Assembly: GCA_022606425.2 (NCBI GenBank)
Contig: JAHDVF020000101.1
Span: forward strand, 310,001-374,000
Length of the DNA stretch: 64,000 bases
From: Lepidostoma basale
Lineage: Eukaryota > Arthropoda > Insecta > Trichoptera > Lepidostomatidae
Direction: 5' to 3'
A program made the position numbers and the translations under genes. Positions 9,326 through 19,285 of the stretch are shown one piece after another; within the stretch, counting starts at the first letter, position 1; every line of letters begins with the position of its first letter. The notes under the pieces were generated by a model. That model was given only the letters and a program-made list of their open reading frames with translations. It had not been told where the DNA came from and made no database searches.

Positions 9326-9795
9326 GAAGTAGGTATGTTAACAAAGGATGGGAGAGTGGAGAAGGATATTGAAAGAAGGGTTGGGGCAGGTAACAGAGTA
9401 AACGGTGCACTTAAAGTTGTCATTGAAAACAAAAACCTATCCAAAAAAGCTCAGATGGCAGTGCATAATGGTGTTCGTGTGCCGACCCTTATGTATGGAA
9501 GTGAAGCATGGAACTGAAAGTAGAATAAATGCAGTAGAAATGAGATCTCTAAGACGAATGTGTGGTAAAACTGTGTATGATAGAGTCTCAAATGCAAGTA
9601 TACGGACACATGGAAAGAATGAGTGAAGAGAGAATGGCGAAGAAGGTGTGGGTAAACGACGTAAACGGAGCTATAAGCGAGCGAAATCAAATATTGAATG
9701 TCGGTCACGTGAAGAGTCGGAGAAATCGTGCATGACAAGATGTATGAATACCCCTCCGGGGAGACGGCGTGATGGTTAGTTAGTTAGTTAGTTTT
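9326..9795 (+). mobile_element. RTE-A LINE 3' end with internal deletions
   Basis: The frame from 9287 reads VEKDIERRVGAGNRVNGALK and MAVHNGVRVPTLMYGSEAWN. After a small deletion the next frame continues ESRINAVEMRSLRRMCGKT. The WFGH segment is largely lost. The tail is GGTTAGTTAGTTAGTT. Confidence 0.88.
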
Positions 9796-10124
9796 AATTC
9801 GTATTTTGATTGTTTAATCTAGTTATAATAAGTAGAATGCGATGGAGGAATGTTTTTTCTGGAGCTCAATTATTTTGAAACGCGCCTCGAGTGTGGGGGG
9901 AGTCATATTATAATGATTACAGAAGGTCCTCGAGAGAATCCTTTGATTCCCTCTCCCTCTCTGGCTGTCTCCCGCCACTCCGGGCCACTCGATCTGCGCA
10001 GATCAAAGTCTGGACTCTCTGGCGGCACTCGGTAGACGATGGGAGCTACATTCGTGGGGACAGAGTCAAAACACAAACATACCTACATACCTCCATATCT
10101 TTACCAAACATATCTTAGATAATT
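9796..10124. other. Single-copy sequence
   Basis: No match elsewhere in the window. Between 9885 and 10060 the sequence is GC-richer (CTCTCTGGCTGTCTCCCGCC). No credible coding exon was recognised. Confidence 0.45.
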
Positions 10125-11015
10125 ATACAACAACAACAAACCATCACGCCGTTTCCCCGCAGGGGTAGGCAGAGAGAATGGACCGCCACACTACTCTATC
10201 CTGGCACACCTCTCTAGCTTCCTCCACATTCATACATCGAGTCATACACGCACGTCGATTCTTCCGGCTTCTGACATGACCAACTTTTAATATTTGGTTA
10301 ATTTGGTCATGCCATGTTTTCCTCGGTCTACCTTGACTCCTTACTCCATTTACATTGTTAACGTATACTTTTTTAACTATTCTTTCTTCACCCATGCGCT
10401 CCATATGTCCGAACCAACGCAGCGAACCTTTCATAATTTTGTTCATAATACCTTCTTTCGCTCTAAATTCCTTCCTAATATCAGCATTTGGGATTCTGTC
10501 GTACATCGTTCTACCACACATACGTCTTAGGGACCTTATCTCTACCGCATTTATTCTGCTCTCATCTTTCTTCTGCCAGTTCCATGCTTCGCTTCCATAC
10601 ATAAGGGTTGGAACCAGAACTCCATTGTGAACGGCCATTTTCGCTTTCATTGATAAATTCTTGTTTCCAATAACTACTTTTAAAGCTCCATTCACTTTGT
10701 TACCCTCACCAACCCTTCTTTCAATATCACTGTCCGTTCGGCCATCCGCTGTGAACATGCTACCTAAATACACAAATTCCCTCACCTGTTCCAAGTTCTC
10801 TTCATTTACACTTAAATTACAAACTGTCATTTGCTCTTCCCTTTCAAAAACTAACACCTTTGACTTTCCGACATTCATCATTAAATCGTTCGACTTGCAT
10901 ACCTCATACATTCTCGACACCAAGACTGTAATTCGTCCGCACTATCCGCAACGAGAACGGCGTCGTCCGCGTAAAGCAGACAGTTTACAGACAGGACACT
11001 CATCTTAGCACCATA
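10125..11015 (-). mobile_element. RTE-A2 LINE, one of the longest copies, with RT YADD box
   Basis: Minus-strand copy whose tail reads (GTT)n instead of (GTTA)n; the copy at 24713-25430 shares this, defining a subfamily. Upstream of the long frame the sequence encodes SVNCLLYADDAVLVADSADE, with the YADD box at 10962-10973, the RT catalytic motif. The element is truncated just upstream of that. Confidence 0.92.
10144..10923 (-). pseudogene. RTE-A2 reverse transcriptase C-terminal region
   Basis: A 259-residue frame covers the thumb and C-terminal tail of a non-LTR retrotransposon polyprotein. In order: NVGKSKVLVFEREEQ, FVYLGSMFTADGRTDSDIER, MAVHNGVLVPTLMYGSEAWN, SLRRMCGRTMYDRIP, GSLRWFGHMERMGEERIVKK, RPRKTWHDQINQILKVGHV, ending ILSAYPCGETA. 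The upstream YADD-bearing segment is one frame off: a one-base shift lies near 10924-10930. The catalytic palm is mostly missing, so it cannot make active enzyme. Confidence 0.88.
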
Positions 11016-11185
11016 GATAATTATAATAACCGGGACACTATTATACGAGTATGTACTTCTGGGGGATAGCCACTGTGACGGCTGAAAAAATAAGTGATTT
11101 TCGTGATTTTATTTTACCGGGATAATTAAGGAATATGGGGATCGCGTTTTTATTCGGATCGGATAGGGATTCGGATCGGATAGGG
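11016..11185. other. Unassigned spacer with a short direct repeat
   Basis: TCGGATCGGATAGGGA occurs twice near 11156-11187. Nothing else was recognised. Confidence 0.4.
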
Positions 11186-11790
11186 ACAATAATAATAATA
11201 TGCTAACTTTTAAAGTGCCGTTTTTCAGATGTAATCACCTCAAGGGCGCACTAAGACGTGTTTTAAATCTAATCTAAACATGAACGCTGCATCTGATTGA
11301 TATTCGCGATCGATTAGAAATTATAATAGAACAAAATATGCAGTTTTTAAGATAATCGAATGATTTTACTGAAATCTCTTGATGGAAGTTCATTTTAAAT
11401 AATAATTAAATAAAACGATGTTTTTTAACCACTTTTGTCTTTATTTAGACAGCGACCGGTTTCGCCAGGCTCGCTGGCATCGACAGACTGGTAGACAGCG
11501 AGCCTGGCGAAACCGGTCGCTGTCTAAATAAAGACAAAAGTGGAACTAGTTAAAAAACATCGTTTTATTTAATTATTATTCAAAATATTCAGCTTAGATC
11601 TTAAGTCTGTCGGATCATTTGTGCATCTGAGGTGTGAAGGAAGATTGTTCCAAGCTGATGGACCGGCTACCGCAAACGCTCGATCCCCGAAATTTGTACT
11701 AGGGCAACGCTTTAGCACAACTAATCTTCCTATTGACGAGGAGTTCGCCGAGCGAAGTTGCTCAAGAAAGCTATTGTTTCTCCTATATTA
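11186..11790 (-). mobile_element. CR1/L2-like LINE (family K) 3' end, interrupted
   Basis: The tail (AAT)n and the family word GTAATCACCTCAAGGGCGC lie at the left. After an inserted hairpin element (11340-11580) the minus strand encodes a segment like that at 29905-30168 (SSIGRLVVLKRCPS, FRGSSVCGSRSISLEQSSFT by eye, frame-damaged). The C-terminal VAGPSAWxxLPSxLR-type end is typical of CR1/L2 LINEs. Confidence 0.75.
11340..11580. mobile_element. 241-bp inverted-repeat element with hammerhead-like hairpins
   Basis: Flanked by CAAAATAT at 11332-11339 and 11581-11588, a target duplication inside the family K copy. The arms are inverted copies containing AGACAAAAGTGG and GACAGCGACCGGTTTCGCC. Each arm carries GAAACCGGTC, the palindromic stem III type seen at 1088-1119. 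The core in the left arm reads CTGTCGA instead of CTGATGA, with stem GCCAG/CTGGC, and the right arm has lost it. Confidence 0.7.
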
Positions 11791-11942
11791 AAAAAAAAAC
11801 GAGCTAGATTCCAAAAATCTTAGTAACTTCCGGCCCGTCACAAATCTACCATTCATCTCTAAAATTCTTGAAAAAATTGTAGCTTCCCAGATATCATCTC
11901 ACCCTTCGATAAATAATATTTTGTCTAAATTACAATCCGCCT

Positions 11943-12704
11943 GATTGTTCTAAATTGTGAAAATTTGGTTTGGTTCATGTGGTGCGGTTCTCCTGTAAAT
12001 TTGGCGATATTTCGTGTACCTATAAGTGAATTGTTTTGGTCAATTTAACTGTTGCCGCACTTTATAATAGATAATTGTGACACGTAATACGTTTGTACTG
12101 TTTTGCTGTTAAAATTATATTAGTTTTATCGTTTTTATAAAGAATTTTCACAGGTGTAAAAATAAATTTTTCATTTGTTCCAATGACAATTTGAATAATT
12201 TCTTCAATATTATTTTTAAGTTCTTGCTGGTTAAGTGCCTAATTACAGCTAATTTAAAAACGGTGGATACGTGTAACATAAATTAAATAAACACAAAAGT
12301 CCGGATCGTCCATGTCAACATGTGCAACATCGAAAAAAAACATTATGTGTTATTACATTATGTGCTAAATTAAAAAACAGTGGATACGTGGAACATAAAT
12401 TAAATAGACAATATGTGCACCGTCTAAAAAGAACATTTTGTGTTAAATTATTATTATTTTGTTATTTTATTTTATATCATTGTATTTTATATTATTTGTT
12501 TTAGATTTATTTTGTGGCTGTTGGACGATCGAAGTGTGCGCGGGAGATGCCTATTGGTGGCGATGAGGTTCGCAACCCATCACACCGCGTCTCCCGCGGG
12601 GCGAAAAGAGAAGGATGGAGTGCCGCATCAGTAAAAGTGTGACAGTCCATTCTTTCTGCCTACCCTTTCGGGGAGACGGCGTGATGGTTAGTTAGTAGTT
12701 TTTT
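11943..12704 (+). mobile_element. Non-autonomous element N1, copy b, 762 bp, with 13-bp target duplication
   Basis: TTACAATCCGCCT occurs at 11930-11942 and again at 12705-12717 and fixes both ends. The element has no long frame. The interior matches 5784-6470 and 18515-19042. It ends with GTGTGACAGTCCATTC, the CCTTTCGGGG hairpin and a short GTTAGTTAG tail, i.e. the RTE-A 3' end. The structured hairpin lies at 12539-12598. Confidence 0.9.
12539..12598 (+). ncRNA. Conserved structured RNA hairpin of element N1
   Basis: CGCGGGAGA (12539-12547) pairs with TCTCCCGCG (12590-12598). Inner helices are GGTG (12556-12559) with CACC (12583-12586), GATG (12562-12565) with CATC (12578-12581) and GGTT (12567-12570) with AACC (12574-12577) around CGC. 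GGTTCGCAACC also resembles a pol III B box, an alternative reading. Confidence 0.65.
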
Positions 12705-12874
12705 TTACAATCCGCCTACAGACGTTTCCACTCAATGGAGACGGGGTTGCTTAGAGTCATGTCGGATTTAGTACTGGCAAACAAGCTGGGCAAGTTGGCA
12801 CTGCTTTCCTTCTGAACATGAGCGCTGCGTTGCCAAGTAAACAAGGCTGTGGTCATTTTAGGATGCTTTAATCT

Positions 12875-13257
12875 AATTTGGAAAAACTTGTGTGGGACCT
12901 ATCATGACATATGGGATCGAGTGCAGGGCGGACACCACAATCATAGAGTGTCAGAAATGAAGACGCTCAGAAACATAATATATCTGGCAAGACGCTGCAA
13001 GAGAGGATAAGGAATACACGGATAAGGGAGATATGCGAGGTCGAGGATGTCGTTAGGTGGGGTAGGCTAAGGAGAAGATACTGGTATGCAGACGTGAGGA
13101 GAATGGATCCATCCAGACTCCCCTTCATTGTGCTGCACGGCCAGCCCCAAGGTAGACGACCCCCGGGCAGACCACCAAAGAGATGGATCGACAGCTGGGA
13201 GGAGGCCAATTCCTCTTAAGGCCTACACTAAGAATAAGAAGAAGAAGAAGAAGCGTT
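12875..13257 (+). mobile_element. RTE-I LINE 3' end
   Basis: Reads GPIMTYGIECRADTT, then after frame damage TLQERIRNTRIREICEVEDV, RMDPSRLPFIVLHGQPQGRR and PGRPPKRWIDSWEEANSS. The tail is GAA/AAG repeats (13237-13253). Related to, but distinct from, RTE-B. Confidence 0.85.
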
Positions 13258-13719
13258 TTTATTTTATTTTATTAAGTGTACATTCAATATAGTTCATGTT
13301 AATTTTTATTGAAAAATATTAAACAATAACAATGTTATAAGCGTTGCTTTAGAGTCTTAAAAAAATTATCTCTTTTTTTTTCACGATTTCTCAAAAAGGG
13401 ATTATCTGAAAAAAATAAATCAAACTTCATTATAATCTGTATTAATGTAGTTATTATTGTACGCAGCCGATTTTTTTTATTTTGATTTTTCACAAAATGG
13501 CGACCGATTGAAAAAATTTCATATTTTTCCCCCTTTTTGATACCTATTGCAAAGACATAAAATTAAACAAAAATTAATTAAAAATTAGCAAACAAAATTG
13601 AAAATTGCTTGTTATTTGCTCGAGTTATCGATGCGACCAGTTTAAAAAAAATGGTTTTGAAAAAAACGCGTTTAAAGTTTGTGTCCGTTTTTCTGACTAT
13701 AAAATCGTGTATCTTTTAA
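13258..13719. other. AT-rich sequence without recognised feature
   Basis: Long A and T runs (for example near 13371-13382 and 13469-13478); nothing supported. Confidence 0.5.
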
Positions 13720-13729
13720 AATACGAGTA

Positions 13730-14703
13730 ACTAACTAACTAACTAACCATCACGCCGTCTCCCCGAAGGGGTAGGCAGAAAGAATGGACTGCCACACCTT
13801 TCTTTCCTGACATATTTCTCTCGCTTCCTCAACATTCATACATCGTGTCATGCACGCGCGTCGATTTCTCTGACTCACATGGCCGACATTCAATATTTGA
13901 TTTATTTGATCGTGCCACGTTTTCCCCGGTCTTCCTCTATTTCTGGTTCCATTTACATCATTAACATATAATTTTTTACCATTCTTTCTTCATTCATTCT
14001 TTCCATATGTCCAAACCATCTTAATGATCCTTTCATTATTTTGTTCATGACACCATCATTCGCTCCGCATTCACTTCTTATATTTTCATTCGACACTCTA
14101 TCATACACAGAATATCCACATTCGTCTAAGAGATCTTATTTCTACTGCATTTATTCTACTTTCATCCTTCCTTTGCCAGTTCCATGCTTCGCTTCCATAC
14201 ATAAGGGTCGGTAGAAGAACACCATTGTGCACTGCCATTCTAGCTTTTTTTGATAGGTTTTTGTTTGCGATGACAACTTTAAGTGCACCATTCACTTTGT
14301 TGCCTGCCCCAACGCTTCTTTCAATATCCCTCTCCACTCTCCCATCTCTTGTAAACATACTACCAAAATACACAAACTCAACTACTTGCTCCAAGTTTTC
14401 ACCATTCACGCTAATGTTGCAGACTGTCATGGTTTCTTCCTTTTCAAAAATCATTACCTTGGACTTATTAACATTCATCATCAGATCATTTCGCATGCAT
14501 ACCTCATACATACAATTCACTGGGACTTGTAAATCATGCTAGTTGTCTGCAAGTAGGACAGCGTCATCCGCATACAAGAGACAGCTTACTGACACTCCGC
14601 TCATTTTGGCACCTACATGCAACCCTTTCAGCTCTTTCATACAATTGTCCATATACCTACAGATTAAATAACCACGGTCTTCCTCTATTATCAATTATTA
14701 AAT
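13730..14703 (-). mobile_element. RTE-A LINE, 974 bp, with target duplication and YADD box
   Basis: AATACGAGTA at 13720-13729 and 14704-14713 marks the target duplication. Starting at the (GTTA)n tail on the left, the minus strand encodes the 3' end. The frame at 14101-14520 reads NVNKSKVMIFEKEETMTVCN, FGSMFTRDGRVERDIERSVG and MAVHNGVLLPTLMYGSEAWN. Upstream, GVSVSCLLYADDAVLLADN has the YADD box at 14563-14574 and then a stop. The C-terminal third is frameshifted near 14110. Confidence 0.93.
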
Positions 14704-14713
14704 AATACGAGTA

Positions 14714-15012
14714 TTTATACTTATATCAAACTATCGAGTCCTGGACCATTTGATGTTTATTACTATTTATCTCCAGTGGTGTCCTTGAATTTATTAATTT
14801 TGTTATTAACCCTTTCCATGCGATTCTCAGCAGCTTTCACCCAGTTAGGGGACCAAGAACAGTCCAGGACCAATTTTCGGAATTTTGACCTCAAATTTTG
14901 TACACATATTTCCGAAGGTATAAACTTTAAATTAAAACAATTCACCCAATCAGAGTGGCTATCCCCCTTGAATAATAATCTTTATATATATATATATATA
15001 TATATAATTAAA
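14714..15012. other. Unassigned sequence with a short (TA)n run
   Basis: No match to other repeats. An (AT)n microsatellite lies at about 14984-15005. Confidence 0.5.
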
Positions 15013-15243
15013 TAGGTATATAAGGACGATAGCAGGCAAGACACTGAGAGAACAAGGAGAACACCAGAATAAGAGAGATATGTGAGGTTGAGGATATTAT
15101 AAGATGGAGCAGGCAGCGAAACAGGGACTGGTACGGTCATGTTCAAAGAATGGACACCACCAGACTCCCCTATATTGCATTGCATAATCAGCCTCATGGG
15201 ACTCGTCCTCGTGGAAGACCTCCTAAAAGATGGAAGGACAGCT
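15013..15243 (+). mobile_element. RTE-B LINE fragment
   Basis: Plus strand reads RTIAGKTLRE, then RIREICEVEDIIRWSRQRNR, WYGHVQRMDTTRLPYIALHN and RGRPPKRWKDSW. The 3' tail is absent: unrelated sequence begins at 15244. Confidence 0.85.
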
Positions 15244-15369
15244 GGTGGAGAAGAAACATTTGAAATGATTATAGACTTTTTGCTCAAACTCATATCTACA
15301 CAAGCCCTCGAGACGAAGATATGGACCAATACTGTTCAAGCAAGGGTAGAGATTCGCAAAGATATTCTA

Positions 15370-15523
15370 ACGAACTAACCATCACGCCGTCTCCCCAAAG
15401 GGGTAGGCAGAAAAAAATTTACTGCCACACTTTTCTTTCTTGACACACTTCTCTCGCTTCCTCAATATAATATCGTGTCATGCACCCACATCGTTTTCTC
15501 CAACTCCTCATAACTCATTCCGA
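15370..15523 (-). mobile_element. RTE-A 3' end, left arm of the inverted duplication
   Basis: TAACC tail, hairpin GTCTCCCCAAAGGGG and the last ~45 codons on the minus strand. It stops at 15523, where plus-strand RTE-A begins. Confidence 0.8.
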
Positions 15524-15661
15524 CAAATGTAAATGGATCTAGAAATAGAGGAAGACTGAGGAAAACGGGGCACGATCAAATAAATCAACTATTGAAAGTC
15601 TATTGAAAGAAATTGACGTGCATGATGTATAAATGTTGAGAAAGCGATAGAAGTATGTCAT
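15524..15661 (+). mobile_element. RTE-A fragment
   Basis: Covers NRGRLRKTGHDQINQ-like sequence to the EVCH position with deletions, then jumps back to an upstream segment at 15662. Partial duplicate of the next copy. Confidence 0.7.
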
Positions 15662-16040
15662 GTAGTAAATCTGTATATGATAGAGTGTCAAATGCAAGAA
15701 TAAGAAGTGAATGCAGTGCGAATGAAAGTTTTATGAACAAAATAATGAAAGGGTCGTTAAGATGGTTTGGACATATGGAAAGAATGGGTGAAGACAGAAT
15801 GGTAAAAAATTATATGTTAACGATGTAAATGGAACCAGAAATAGAGGAAGACCGAGCAAAAAAAATAAATCAAATATTGAATGTCGGCCATGTGAGGAAT
15901 CAGAGAAATCGACGCGCGTGCATAACACGATGTATAAATGTTGAGGAAGCGAGAGAAATATGTCAGTAAAGAAAAGCGTGGCAATCTATTCTTTCTGCCT
16001 ACCCCTTCGGGGAGACGGCGTGATGGTTAGTTAGTTTAAC
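15662..16040 (+). mobile_element. RTE-A LINE 3' end
   Basis: Starts at the KSVYDRVS segment and continues through KIMKGSLRWFGHMERMGEDR with a frameshift near 15812 to the hairpin CCCCTTCGGGG and the GTTAGTTAG tail. Confidence 0.85.
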
Positions 16041-16190
16041 ATAGGTAATAAAATAAATAGAATGGCTTCGCGAATCTCTCCGCTTGCTAGAGCAGTATTG
16101 GTCTGTATCCTCGTCTCGAGGGCTTGTGTAGATATGAGGTTGAGCAAAAAATCTATAATCATTTCAAATGTTTCTTCTCCCTCTAGAGGG

Positions 16191-16436
16191 CCCGCCCCTT
16201 TGTGATTCCACGTTCCCCCTGCGCCACGATTGGACGAATACATTGGAAGGCGTGGCTTGCAAATACCTGCTTTTTTCACTGATTTGAGAATTTACGTAAT
16301 TTCAAAGTATCGCTCAATAATCGAAACGCTTCCATGAACACGGCAATAAGCTAATAGACGTAACGAAATTCCAACATTTTGGTATTATCAAGGTTTATAT
16401 TTGTATAATATAATAATTAGATTTAATAATTTAACG
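16191..16436. other. Unassigned sequence
   Basis: 16190-16262 is GC-richer (GGGCCCGCCCCTTTGTGATT); the rest is AT-rich. No repeat match. Confidence 0.45.
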
Positions 16437-17205
16437 AATTGAGAGAAGAACTGCAAGAGGCCTTAACAACTTTGCAAAGCATTCTTCAAAATAACTACAA
16501 CATGAAGATAAATAAAGACGAAACAAAGCTGCTGACTGTAGGCCGAACGCAACATCAGATGAGAGTAGTGATGTCAGGAGTTCCACTAAAGAACACCAAG
16601 GAGTTTGTCTACCTCGGGAGCAAAATAACATGGGACGGTCGGTCTAAGAGCGAGGTCGACAGCCGTATACATCAGGGTAGGCTTGCATTTAATAAAAGGT
16701 CGAAAATAATAGAATCGAATAATATAGACCTAAAACTGAGAATAGGTACTCCTCATCAAGACCTATGTATGGAGTATCTTGATGTACAGCTGCTAGACAT
16801 GGTGCCTATACGAAAGAGATAAACGGAGACTTAAGGCTTTTGAAATGTGGTCCTATAGAAGACTATTAGGAATTTCCTGGAGAGACCACATCACGAATGA
16901 TCAAGTTCTTCAAGGAATCGAAGGAGGAAGGCACCTGCTCAGAACCTTGTCCGAAAGGCGTGCAAGATGGATCGGCCATGTAATACGACAAGAAGGCCTC
17001 TTGCATGCCATAATGGAGGGTATGACCGAGGGGACATCTCTAGGGGACGCCCACGCCGAGAGTACCTGAAGGACCTGTTGGTGGACGTGCGCTGCTCATC
17101 ATATGCACATTTCAAAAGAGCCGCACAAGACAGGGAAGAATGGAAGATAAGAATAGAGGTTAATTGCTGCAAACCAATCCCAGGATTGAAACCAGAGAGA
17201 GCGAA
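16437..17205 (+). mobile_element. RTE-C LINE 3' end, frameshifted
   Basis: Frame one (16439-16822) reads LREELQEALTTLQSILQNNY, VPLKNTKEFVYLGSKITWDG and SRIHQGRLAFNKRSK, then shifts near 16744 compared with the minus-strand copy at 30920-31546. A second frame (16845-17069) reads WSYRRLLGISWRDHITNDQV and RWIGHVIRQEGLLHAIMEGM; a third continues RPRREYLKDLLVDVRCSSYA. At least two frameshifts. Ends near GAAACCAGAGA. Confidence 0.9.
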
Positions 17206-17254
17206 TAATTAGACTGTACCTACCTTATTGTTCCACCATCACTTCCTATCATAT

Positions 17255-17750
17255 ATTAAACTAACTGAACTAACTAACTAACCATCACGCCGTCTCCCCG
17301 AAGGGCTAGGCAGAAAGAATTGACCGCCACACTGTTCTGTCCTGACATACATCTCTCGATTCCTCTACATTCTTAAATCGTATCATGCACGCAAGTCGAT
17401 TTCTTAGACTCCTTACCTGACCGACATTTAATATTTGATTGATTTGATTGTGCCACGTTTTCCTCGCTTATTTCTAGCTCTGTTCATGTCGTTTACATAT
17501 ACCTTCTTCACCATTCTTTCTTCACTCATTCTTTCCATGTTTCCAAACCATCTTAACGACCCTTTTATTATTTTGTTCATAACACTTTCATTCGCACTGC
17601 ATTCACTTCTTATAGGTACTTGCATTTGACACTCTATTATATACAGATTTACCACACATTCGTCTTAGAGATCTCATTCCTACTGCATTTATTCTACTTT
17701 CATCCTTCTTTTGCCAGTTCCATGCTTCACTTCCATACATACCAACTTGT
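17255..17750 (-). mobile_element. RTE-A LINE 3' end
   Basis: Minus strand with the tail at the left, hairpin CCCGAAGGGC, and frames reading ESVMNKIIKGSLRWFGNMER and YGSEAWNWQKKDESRINAVG. Frameshifts lie near 17640 and in the GRPRKT region. Truncated at MYGSEAW, next to a family K 3' UTR. Confidence 0.87.
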
Positions 17751-17935
17751 AAATTTTGTTCTATTACACTTTCTAATCGATCGCGAATATCAGATGTAGC
17801 CTTCATACTAATTTATTGTAATTATTCAGATTAGATTGTAAAACACGTCTTAATGCGCCCTTGAGGTGATTACATCACAAAAACGGCGCTTTAAAAGTTA
17901 GCATATTATTATTATTATTATTATTATTATTACGA
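17751..17935 (+). mobile_element. CR1-like family K 3' UTR and tail
   Basis: Matches the K tail at 30200-30335: AAAACACGTCTTAATGCGCC, GAGGTGATTACATCAC, AACGGCGCTTTAAAAGTTA and (ATT)n. Confidence 0.8.
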
Positions 17936-18055
17936 CCAGGAAGACCCCCGAAACGGTGGAGAGAAAGCTGGAGTTCAGCGTCTCAAGTGGACCCGCCTGA
18001 AATAACAGACTCCTGAGTCTACCAAAAGGGAAGAAGAAGAAGAAGAAGAAGAATT
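17936..18055 (+). mobile_element. RTE-L LINE 3' terminal scrap
   Basis: Encodes RPGRPPKRWRESWSSASQVD then PPEITDS and ends in (GAA)n. It matches the minus-strand copy at 49155-49389. Only the last ~40 codons remain. Confidence 0.7.
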
Positions 18056-18335
18056 ATTAATGAAAGCTAAGGTGCTTCGATGGTAATCTTGTACTGACCC
18101 TAGTGTATGTATGTGAATCTAGTGTGAAAATCAATTTTACTAATACGAGGGGCGGAACGAACGATTTAGGGTTGAAAACTCAAAATGAAATTAGATTACA
18201 TTTGACACCCCTTCTGTGGTCAGGATAACGTGACATTTATTGGCCAATAACACAGCAGTAGGTATACCTACACTCTCCAACACACAACGTTTAGTAAATG
18301 TACTGATGTAATTAAGAAAGGAAGATAAATTATCA
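18056..18335. other. Unassigned sequence
   Basis: A scrap of RTE-A-like sequence near 18085-18110; nothing else recognised. Confidence 0.4.
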
Positions 18336-18445
18336 TTTATTATTTCTTCAACAATGCGAATGAAAACGCCAGTTTTTTAGGAGTTTAATTGTATTTTATG
18401 GTAATGATATGTTTCGCCCTTCTAAGGCATTATCAAACGTGGCGT
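18336..18445 (-). mobile_element. Hammerhead-related hairpin repeat (PLE2 relic)
   Basis: Contains the family words AATGCGAATGAAAACG and, on the minus strand, TTTGATAATGCC followed by GGGCGAAACATATC. The core has drifted from CTGANGA to TTGATAA, so catalytic activity is not expected. Confidence 0.5.
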
Positions 18446-18514
18446 AACTCGTTGCAGTTTATATACACTAGTAAATGGAGCAGAATATGGTAATTAACGA
18501 AATTTGATATTACA

Positions 18515-19042
18515 TTATTTTCCATTTGTTCAAATGACAATTTGAATAATTTCTTTAATATTATTTTTAAGTTCTTACTGGTTAAGTGACTAATTACAGC
18601 TAATTTAAAAAACGGTGGATACGTGTAACATAAATTAAATAAACACAAAAGTTCGGATCGTCCATGTCAACATGTGCAACATCGAAAAAAACATTACCTA
18701 TGTGTTATTAAATTATGTGCTAAATTAAAAAAACGGTGGATTCATGGAACAAAAATTTAATAGTCAATATGTGCACCATCTAAAAAGAATATTTTGTGTT
18801 AAATTATTTTAATTTTGTTATTTTATTTTATATCATTGTATTTTATATTATTTGTTTTAGATTTATTTCGTGGGTGTTGGAAGATCGAAGTGTGCGCGGG
18901 AGTGTGTTCGCAACCCATCACACCGCGTCTCCCGCGGAGCGAAAAGAGAAGGATGGAGTGCCGCATCAGTAAAAGTGTGACAGTCCATTATTTCTGCCTA
19001 CCCTTGCGGGGTAACGGCGTGATGGTTAGTTAGTTAGTTAGT
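18515..19042 (+). mobile_element. Non-autonomous element N1, copy c, 5'-truncated
   Basis: Begins within the TTCCATTTGTTCAAATGACA region of N1 and runs to the RTE-A tail (GATGGTTAGTTAGTTAG). The hairpin (about 18895-18942) keeps the outer GCGGGAG/CTCCCGC pairs and GTTCGCAACCC but has lost the segment TGCCTATTGGTGGCGATGAG. Confidence 0.85.
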
Positions 19043-19285
19043 TTTTGATATTACTTTATACATTTTTAACAAATAATTATTTGGGTAGGTTCAGAAATAT
19101 TGGAAAGTGTTTCTTGGAACTCGTTAAGAAATTTTATGAAAATGGTTACATAGTTAGGGGATACTAAATGATATTATATTGTAAATCAAAAATATGTTAT
19201 TTGAGGTAGGACGAAAAAAAATGTTTCTAAGAAATGATTACATATATTCCAAGGTGACATTCTAGGTGACATTCTCAATCGATGT
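19043..19285. other. AT-rich sequence without recognised feature
   Basis: Nothing supported. Confidence 0.45.

Larger units (their letters stand above)
11795..12850 (+). mobile_element. CR1-like LINE RT fragment, split by N1
   Basis: 11795-11942 reads NLSNFRPVTNLPFISKILEK then VASQISSHPSINNILSKLQS, the N-terminal RT motif of CR1/Jockey-type LINEs. After the N1 insertion the same frame continues from 12718 as AYRRFHSMETGLLRVMSDLV. Removing N1 and one copy of the 13-bp duplication restores the frame. The fragment ends near 12850. Confidence 0.85.
15244..16190. repeat. Inverted duplication containing an RTE-A insertion junction
   Basis: Sequence X (15244-15366; encodes GEETFEMIIDFLLKLISTQA in one frame) is found inverted at about 16055-16180. 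On both sides X is followed, across the same junction (TTCGCxAAGxxATTCTA), by an RTE-A 3' tail pointing outward. Between them lie plus-strand RTE-A pieces. The shared junction indicates duplication after insertion. Confidence 0.75.

Noticed and set aside
10294..10630. Plus-strand frames opposite the RTE-A2 coding strand
   Set aside because: They are antisense shadows; the minus strand carries the conserved LINE residues and the 3' tail.
10144..10923. Host protein-coding gene
   Set aside because: The frame is the C-terminal part of a LINE polyprotein repeated over forty times in the window, with an upstream frameshift and a 5' truncation.
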